A stretch of DNA of 37,688 nt from JBKECO01 sp047974745 (lineage in GTDB: Bacteria > Bacillota > Clostridia > Lachnospirales > Lachnospiraceae), in contig JBKECO010000048.1 in NCBI GenBank assembly GCA_047974745.1, forward strand, positions 1 to 37,688, in the 5' to 3' direction. The notes under the pieces are model-generated. The model was not told the origin of the DNA and did not search any database. It saw nothing but the letters and a program-made list of their open reading frames with translations. The position numbers and the translations under genes are program-made. This document shows, in pieces, positions 32,253-37,688 of this stretch; within the stretch, counting starts at the first letter, position 1, and every line of letters starts with the position of its first letter.

Positions 32253-33706
32253 TCCTGCATCTCCTTTGTTTTTCCGCTTACCATATAGGAACCACTGTTT
32301 GACTTATTAATTTCTGTCAAATCAACTCCAAGTTCTTCTGCTACAATGGCAAGTACTCTTGGTCCGCAAAAACCACCTTGACAACGTCCCATTCCTGCCC
32401 TTGTTCTTCTTTTAATGGCATCTACCGTTACCGCTGGGATTGGACTTCTAATTGCGTCAATGATTTCGCCTCGACTAATCGTTTCACATCTGCAAATAAT
32501 ATCACCATAATCCGGTCTTTCTTTTATCAATTTGTTGATTTCATCGGGTTCGAGCTCACTAATAACAACCGGTTTTTCTCGAAATGGAAGATACTCTTCT
32601 TTTTTCTCAAGTGTAAGGCCAGCTTCTTTTACCATTTCCACCACATCTTCTGCGATTGCAGGTGAACTTGTAAGTGCCGGCGATTGCATTCCTGCAAGGT
32701 TAATAAAACCATCCACCGTTTTAGCAAATTCGATGATAAAATCCTCTGTTGAAGACGCAGCACGGTTACCGGCAAATGTTGTAATAACATCTCCAAATCT
32801 TGGAATAGAAGGCAGGGCTTTTGAAATCAGTGTATCATAAATCATGTCAAGTTTTTCGCCGGTTGTTCCATAATCATCCTTTTCCTCTATAAATGCAGCA
32901 CTGGAACCCGCCAGAACATTTCCATGAACCGTAGGAGCAACAATCATAGCTTTACTGTATTCTGATCCTAAGTCACCAACAATATGGTTGAGTTTGGTTC
33001 TAACCTTTTTGTCATACAGGAAATATTCACCTTTTCTAGGTCTAATTGCAAAGTCTATTTCTTCTACCATAGATGCTATTTTATCTGCATACAGTCCTGC
33101 TGCATTGATCACTACTTTTGCTTCAAAATCCCCATGATTTGTATGTACAGATGTTACTTTTCTATCTTTTGTATCAATAGACAACACCTCATGGTTCAGT
33201 AAAAAACGGACCCCATTTCTTGCTGCTGACTCTCCAAAGGCGATATTTAGCTCATATGAGCCAATGATACTGAGCCCTGGGTTAAAAATTGCATACTTTA
33301 CATCTCTCGATAGGTTTGGCTCTAATTCAAAAATCGCATCCCCAGAAAGAATTTGTACATCATCAATACCTAGTTGTTCTGCATTTTTTTTAGCGTATTC
33401 CATTTTCTTTAAATCAGCTTCATCAAAACCTACGCCTACTGCGCCGATTCTATGAATGTAGGGAACGTGTAACTGTTCACATAGATCTTTCAGCATTTTT
33501 GAACCTCGAACACAATATTTACCTCTTATTGTTGTTGCTTTTTCCCCAAAACCATTGTGCGCTATACCTGAGTTCGCCTTGCTTGTTCCATTCGCAATAT
33601 CACCATCTTTTTCTAAAACAACAACATCTATCTTGTACTTTGCCAGTTCATAAGCAACAGCACAGCCAATTACTCCGCCCCCTATGATTAATACATCTGT
33701 TTTCAT
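32246..33706 (-). CDS. FAD-dependent dehydrogenase with C-terminal BFD-like [2Fe-2S] domain, GlpA-like
   Basis: A 486-residue DAO-type flavoprotein. The N-terminus has the FAD motif VLIIGGGVIGCAVAYELA. The substrate-binding DAO domain spans to about residue 370, and the C-terminus has a BFD-like [2Fe-2S] domain with CRCETISRGEI and RCQGGFCGPR (four cysteines). This is the anaerobic glycerol-3-phosphate dehydrogenase GlpA architecture, which also occurs in dehydrogenases for other hydroxyacids and polyols. AAAGGA lies 13 bases before the ATG. A hairpin sits between it and the RuBisCO-like gene upstream, with too little room for a separate promoter. Substrate not known; glpK and glpF are absent here, so a non-glycerol substrate is possible. 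Confidence 0.87.
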   Translation of the reverse strand: MKTDVLIIGGGVIGCAVAYELAKYKIDVVVLEKDGDIANGTSKANSGIAHNGFGEKATTIRGKYCVRGSKMLKDLCEQLHVPYIHRIGAVGVGFDEADLKKMEYAKKNAEQLGIDDVQILSGDAIFELEPNLSRDVKYAIFNPGLSIIGSYELNIAFGESAARNGVRFLLNHEVLSIDTKDRKVTSVHTNHGDFEAKVVINAAGLYADKIASMVEEIDFAIRPRKGEYFLYDKKVRTKLNHIVGDLGSEYSKAMIVAPTVHGNVLAGSSAAFIEEKDDYGTTGEKLDMIYDTLISKALPSIPRFGDVITTFAGNRAASSTEDFIIEFAKTVDGFINLAGMQSPALTSSPAIAEDVVEMVKEAGLTLEKKEEYLPFREKPVVISELEPDEINKLIKERPDYGDIICRCETISRGEIIDAIRSPIPAVTVDAIKRRTRAGMGRCQGGFCGPRVLAIVAEELGVDLTEINKSNSGSYMVSGKTKEMQEC

Positions 33707-33739
33707 AGCTTTTTGTTATTCCTTTCATTATGTATTAAA

Positions 33740-33778
33740 AACAGGCAAAGCAAGGTTTAACGCTAGGCTTTGCCTGTT
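33740..33778 (-). terminator. Terminator/attenuator between RLP and GlpA-like genes
   Basis: On the minus strand a 12-bp stem, AACAGGCAAAGC with GCTTTGCCTGTT, closes a 15-base loop and is followed by TTTTTAATA. It starts about 28 bases after the RLP stop and ends 34 bases before the GlpA-like start, leaving little room for a separate promoter. Partial termination would give more RLP than dehydrogenase message. Confidence 0.75.
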
Positions 33779-33806
33779 ATACTAATGGTTACTGGGTGAC
33801 AATTTA

Positions 33807-35141
33807 TTAAATTAAGAAGTTTTTCTTAATATCATCTTCCCCAACCAAGCCCCAGGTTGCAAGGGCAACTCTTAGGTCTTCGTTCGTTTCTGCTTCTTTT
33901 CTTATGTCTTTATTATTTACGCCACAGTCAATTGCAGCTCTCATTGCTCTTGCACCTGCAGTTGGACCATTCGGGAATGCGTGGATACCTGCACCAACAC
34001 CCATAATACTGTCGATTCCAGTTTCCTGGATAATGATTTGAGCATTACCTGGGATTGTACCACCACCAAATAAAGGCATAGATGGTTTAATATCATAGAA
34101 CTTGTTTCTCATGTGATTCATATGACTGATCGTTGCATATTTTAATACATCGAACTTACCATAAGGAGTACCAACTAATTGCACATCTGCCCCGCATAGT
34201 CTGCAAAGTTTAGCATAAACGTTGTAGTCAACGCCGTTTTCAGGAGATGCGATGCTTGCACCACTGTAACAAGGATGCGCTAAAATCGGAACTTGAATTT
34301 CTGGATCTTCCGCTAACATGCGAAGCGCTGAGAAGCCTGTACAGAAAACATCGATCATAATTGCGTTTGCACCCGCTTCAATTGCAGCCATTGCGTTTCT
34401 CTTAAGGTTGAATACTTCATCTGTGATATTAACAGAGTATATCGTGCTTTCACCCTTGATTTTGTTTGCTTTTTCAGCCATTGCCATATTTTGCTTCACA
34501 CGGTCAACAATCGCGTTGAAGGATGTATTGCCACCGATTAATTCATCATCTTTGATCCAGTCAACGCCACCAACAGCAGCATCATAGAATAATTGAGCAC
34601 CGTGCTCTGGAGTCCAGCCAGTACAAGGTTTGATCATATTGTTGAGGAGTGGTCGTCCATGAACTCCAGTAATTTCTCTGATCCCTTCAATACCAAACTT
34701 TGGTCCTTGGAAATCAGCTGTAAAGCTTTCTGGGAATTCAACATCCAGACACTTTAACATTGGCAACGCTGTGATATTACCCAGTACAGCAGATAACATT
34801 AATGGAAGGTTGTTTTTAAAGTTCACAACCGGGAAACCGATTCTCATTACATAAAATCTTACTTCTTCTTTGTATAATTCTAAGTCATGCCCATTTAAGA
34901 AATCTGGAACTTCATATACACCAAATACTTTACCTGCATATTTTTCTCTGATCTCATCAGTTTCCGTTGCAATATCTGCCCATGAACCGGTTGTTTGTTC
35001 AACAGCAATACTGCTGGCTTTTACAATTGGGTCTTCGTGTCTTTTTGCACCAACTAGGTAGGTTGCTACAATGTAGTCGTCCATATTAACACTTTCATAC
35101 ATGGGGTTCATAAGTCCGCTGTAAAATCTTCCTAAGTTCAT
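33807..35141 (-). CDS. RuBisCO-like protein (form IV candidate)
   Basis: A 444-residue large-subunit homologue. By eye-alignment with RuBisCO it keeps K171 (Lys175), the metal set K197, D199 and E200 (Lys201, Asp203, Glu204) in VDWIKDDELIG, H289 (His294), K329 of loop 6 in GTPYGKFD (Lys334), E48 (Glu60) and N122 (Asn123). Changed are Lys177 to C173, Arg295 to P290, His327 to L322 and Ser379 to G359, so the P2 phosphate site seems lost while the metal and P1 site remain. It should bind a smaller, singly phosphorylated or carboxylated enolizable substrate. GGAGG precedes the ATG. An ArsR gene is just upstream and GlpA/GlpB-like genes downstream. CO2 fixation is unlikely; enolase, isomerase or decarboxylase chemistry (as in RLPs MtnW and OiaX) is inferred. 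Confidence 0.9.
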   Translation of the reverse strand: MNLGRFYSGLMNPMYESVNMDDYIVATYLVGAKRHEDPIVKASSIAVEQTTGSWADIATETDEIREKYAGKVFGVYEVPDFLNGHDLELYKEEVRFYVMRIGFPVVNFKNNLPLMLSAVLGNITALPMLKCLDVEFPESFTADFQGPKFGIEGIREITGVHGRPLLNNMIKPCTGWTPEHGAQLFYDAAVGGVDWIKDDELIGGNTSFNAIVDRVKQNMAMAEKANKIKGESTIYSVNITDEVFNLKRNAMAAIEAGANAIMIDVFCTGFSALRMLAEDPEIQVPILAHPCYSGASIASPENGVDYNVYAKLCRLCGADVQLVGTPYGKFDVLKYATISHMNHMRNKFYDIKPSMPLFGGGTIPGNAQIIIQETGIDSIMGVGAGIHAFPNGPTAGARAMRAAIDCGVNNKDIRKEAETNEDLRVALATWGLVGEDDIKKNFLI

Positions 35142-35268
35142 TCTTTTTCCTCCTGAATACTAAATATTTGATATGATCTTTGACAATAGTTACATAATTT
35201 CTGCATAAGGGTTCCATATCGTTCACGTAATCATGGGTTTAAACATATAAACCTTATGCTTTATTTTT

Positions 35269-35294
35269 TAGCGAGGATCTTATTTTCCTCGCTA
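35269..35294. other. Hairpin between ArsR and RLP genes
   Basis: TAGCGAGGA (35269-35277) pairs perfectly with TCCTCGCTA (35286-35294) around an 8-base loop, just after the ArsR stop and about 130 bases before the RLP start. On the minus strand it is followed by A-rich, not T-rich sequence, so it is a poor terminator there; it might instead be an ArsR operator or a transcript-processing site. Confidence 0.5.
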
Positions 35295-35300
35295 GAAAAT

Positions 35301-35624
35301 TTATTCTAAATTTCGACACTCTTCTTTAAAATCCTCTGTCCATTTTTGCAGTTTTTCTAAGTACCACAAGAACTTAATTCGGTAAAAGCGTTCCGTGCCG
35401 CGTTTTTTAAAATCCACAAAACCAGCTATTTTTAACTGTTGGAGGTGATGTGAAACTGCTGGTCGGGACAAATCCATTTGTTCTGTAATCTGTGTCACAT
35501 TCATGGGTCCATGATCAGACAATAACGTGAGAATTTTAATTCTTGACTCATCACCAAGACAGTTAAATAAAGGAACTAAATCCAATGTATCATTATAAAG
35601 TGTCGCATGACTGCTTATTCCCAT
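35301..35624 (-). CDS. ArsR-family regulator
   Basis: A 107-residue winged-helix regulator. The HTH region reads LFNCLGDESRIKILTLLSDH, VTQITEQMDLSRPAVSHHLQ and the wing KIAGFVDFKKRGTERFYRIK. The metal-binding cysteine motif ELCVCDL of classical metal sensors is absent (here MNVTQITEQM), so it is probably not a metal sensor but responds to a small molecule or redox state. The ATG at 35624 fits the GAGGAG spacing better than 35630. It lies between the alkylsulfatase-like gene and the RLP gene and is the natural candidate for controlling both. Confidence 0.88.
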   Translation of the reverse strand: MGISSHATLYNDTLDLVPLFNCLGDESRIKILTLLSDHGPMNVTQITEQMDLSRPAVSHHLQQLKIAGFVDFKKRGTERFYRIKFLWYLEKLQKWTEDFKEECRNLE

Positions 35625-35716
35625 GTGCATTTCTCCTCATACCATAATATTAAGTAGACTATATCACGAAACGCACAAAGGGTAAAGAGATTTGATTTTA
35701 CTTTCTATAAGGCTTT

Positions 35717-37438
35717 CTATAGGGCGATATCAAAAGCGGACATTATTTCCTGGAATACCTCCATGTCGCCCTCGATAACAATTTCTCCACTTTGGATAGA
35801 TTCGCTAAAATTCTTTTCTCCAACCAGTACACTTATCAGTGTGTCATAGGGAAGCTTCATTTCAACATCTGCTGACTCTGGATCATATACAACTTGCCCT
35901 ACTCCATTACGAATGATCAATCCATAGGAATCTTGTTTATCTGTAAATGTAACTTTAAACGTTCTGTCTATTTCAGAAGATTTTTCAGGGTCTATTGAAA
36001 CTCTTAGCATTTTCAAGAAGGTATCTCTTGGTGCACTTAGCAATTTATCTGCACTAACTGCTACACCACGTGAATAATCTAAAACGCCTTCTAATTCTCT
36101 TGCCTGAGATAAATAATAGTTTCTAGATGTTGTTGCTGGAGCCAATTGCCCCATTGCCCGCAAAGCATCTGCTTTTAGTTGTATCGCTTCCTCGTTCTCA
36201 GGTTCAACATACATTACATAGGTAGCTAATTGAGCAGCCCATGAATATTGTTTATCTTCTAATGTTGCTTTCGCCTGTTCCATGACCATATCAGCACCAC
36301 CAAATCCATCAATGATTTTCATCGCTTCAAACTCTGGTGTGACAGCATTTAATTCAACAGTATCTGTACTGAACCAGCCGATCAGACCTCTGTAAACTCC
36401 TCTGATATAGTGATTTACTTCTCCATAATATGGTTGTGTAATCATGCCACTAACTAAATATTCTGGCATTTTAACACTCTCTACAATTTGATCAATGGAG
36501 TACCCTTTATTCATATAACGCACTGTTTGATCAAAAATGAATTGAAGTGAATCACGTTGTAATGTTACCTCTTTTTGAATTACGTCTTTTCCTGATAACG
36601 GTAAACCATGTGTTGTCAGAACATGCTCTGGCTCGTACGCCAGCACTTTATCTAAACCATCTATCCAGACTCTTGGGTCTCTATAAACTTCACCACGAAG
36701 TGTGTAAAGATTTGGCATAGTTGGCCATGTAAGATTATTTATACACACCTTTTCTTCTGGCAGCCATATGATCAGGCCATCTTCCGAGTCTGAAGCTTGA
36801 GCAGTAAATACAAAATCCACCCCGTCAATCGTCATTTCCTGGCTCTCACCCTCTTTGATAAATGTATTGGGAGCAATATAGCCTTGTGTTGGATTTTCAA
36901 TAAGTGGGTTTGCATAGAAGCTGCCTAATCCACAACCAATAATAGCATCTTCACCTTCTTCCGGTAAGTATACCCCATGGTGGCGACTTACTCGATCCGC
37001 ATAACTGGAAGCAACCTCTGAAATTGCACCGGCCATTTGTTCAGGAAGTCTTTCATTCGCAATAATCGGAACATTGTCCGGATTATCTGCCGGGATATAA
37101 GCTTCGGTACCAGAAACATAATGCCAGTGAGTATATATAATACCAGAAATCGGCTTGTCGGTAATTTTTCTATACTGTTCCAGTTCCATTTGTGCGGCTT
37201 CAATACTATCATTCGTATCTATGATTATGATACCCGTATCACCTTCGATCATAATACTGTTGGCAAGTCCATAGCCGTTGGCCGCATAAACTGTATCTGT
37301 TATCTTGTCCAATTTAGGTGTGAATTGAGCATTCCAATCAATGAGATCCTGGTTACCGACCTGACCATTTGAATCAGTACCTATAGTAACTTCACGACCA
37401 TACTGATCTACACTTGACCCCATGTAAATAGGATTAAA
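35717..37438 (-). pseudogene. Alkylsulfatase-like metallo-beta-lactamase-fold protein, N-terminus cut off by IS1380
   Basis: The remaining 568 residues from the ATG at 37423 show a metallo-beta-lactamase domain (VIRGD-like MIEGDTGIIIIDTND, IYTHWHYVSGTEAY), an alkylsulfatase dimerization domain (NLYTLRGEVYRD...W, then KGYSIDQIVESV, EPENEEAIQLKADALRAM) and a C-terminal SCP2-like domain. Full members are about 640-660 residues with a signal peptide; the N-terminal ~80 are missing. The frame runs on without stop to the IS1380-like end at about 37439 (FNPIYMGSS), so the gene was probably cut by that insertion. Metal-site changes: HxHxDH reads H99-W-H101-Y-V-S. A downstream HGLP motif keeps a His. 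No ribosome site is visible upstream of 37423, so expression is doubtful. It might hydrolyse sulfate esters if it were intact. Confidence 0.75.
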
Positions 37439-37608
37439 CCTGAATTATTCATGAGATTTTTTTCAACCGTGCGCCACACCGTATAGTTACTGTATTCCCA
37501 TCACATTCTTGCTTTCACCTAAAAAGTGAAGTTCAAACAATAGAAAAAGAGTTTCAACTTTGTTAGAATGAAGTTACCACACAACATAAAACAACAGGAG
37601 AAACCCTT
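37439..37608 (+). mobile_element. Left end of an IS1380-family element, before its transposase
   Basis: From about 37439 the sequence CCTGAATTATTCATGAG has the terminal-inverted-repeat look of IS1380-type elements, and the adjoining alkylsulfatase frame breaks exactly there. No gene is present in the leader until the transposase ATG at 37609, which has AGGAG upstream. A short target TTAA (37434-37437) may be half of the duplication. The other terminal repeat lies outside the window, so the boundary is tentative. Confidence 0.5.
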
Positions 37609-37688
37609 ATGTCTAGTTTAAGTACACTTCGTTCAGAAAGCAATAGTAAGATTAAAATAAATTTTGATGGAGGAGATTTATCCTCCGA
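37609..37688 (+). CDS. IS1380-family transposase, 5' end
   Basis: The first 26 residues, MSSLSTLRSESNSKIKINF followed by DGGDLSS, match the N-terminus of IS1380-type DDE transposases, which begin with a KI.INF-GG-LSSD element before the rest of the protein. The frame continues beyond the window edge, so only about 6% of the gene is seen. CAGGAGAAACC is a suitable ribosome site 8 bases upstream. Only the first residues are visible, so family assignment is fairly but not fully secure. Confidence 0.75.
   Translation, partial: MSSLSTLRSESNSKIKINFDGGDLSS

Noticed and set aside
33807..35141. True CO2-fixing RuBisCO
   Set aside because: Arg295, His327 and Ser379 equivalents are missing, no phosphoribulokinase or small subunit is present, and the context is redox catabolic.

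Overview
The window reads as chromosomal DNA from a low-GC Gram-positive anaerobe of the Clostridia, probably Lachnospiraceae-like. The basis is strong AGGAGG ribosome sites, a GntR/LacI-type AraR, lipobox binding proteins, a SirTM-type sirtuin and a GlpA/GlpB-like/DUF1667 gene set. No rRNA, tRNA or CRISPR array was seen. The genes are mostly accessory metabolism, in several compact operons, with a transposable element at each edge.

Left part (1-10.5 kb): the 3' end of an IS200/IS605-type TnpA and its terminal hairpin abut a truncated LuxR/MalT-type regulator. Next comes a long minus-strand operon for uptake and breakdown of cell-wall (muro)peptides. In transcription order it encodes a class A beta-lactamase-fold hydrolase, an Ala-Glu epimerase-type enzyme, OppA, OppB, OppC, OppD, OppF, a YkfC-like NlpC/P60 endopeptidase, a second beta-lactamase-fold hydrolase, and the LuxR remnant. 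A consensus promoter is followed by a leader holding an intrinsic terminator.

Middle (10.5-26.6 kb): recD2 and an AraC regulator are followed by a plus-strand operon of a GH105 unsaturated glycuronyl hydrolase, a DctP-Q-M TRAP transporter and a TIM-barrel isomerase/epimerase, probably for unsaturated pectin-type oligosaccharides. An FRG-domain protein diverges from a LexA/CI-like self-cleaving repressor across a repeat-rich intergenic region, and a small HAD phosphatase follows the repressor. Then come araR and araA with a palindromic operator, a secreted calcineurin-type phosphatase, and a YjbR protein.

Right part (26.7-37.7 kb): a minus-strand operon of duplicated SnoaL-like protein, split-barrel flavin/ferredoxin protein, SirTM sirtuin and zinc macrodomain lies opposite an HxlR thiol-type regulator, with three exact-period 19-bp repeats between them. 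It looks like a redox-controlled ADP-ribosylation switch without its usual GcvH-L/LplA2 partners. Beyond it lies a minus-strand cluster: an alkylsulfatase-like protein truncated at its N-terminus, an ArsR regulator, a RuBisCO-like protein, then (past an attenuator-like hairpin) a GlpA-like dehydrogenase, a GlpB-like FAD oxidoreductase and a DUF1667 protein. An IS1380-type transposase starts at the right edge and its end cuts the alkylsulfatase. The RuBisCO-like protein keeps most catalytic and metal residues but appears to have lost the P2 phosphate site. With its redox partners it is the best candidate for an undescribed pathway.
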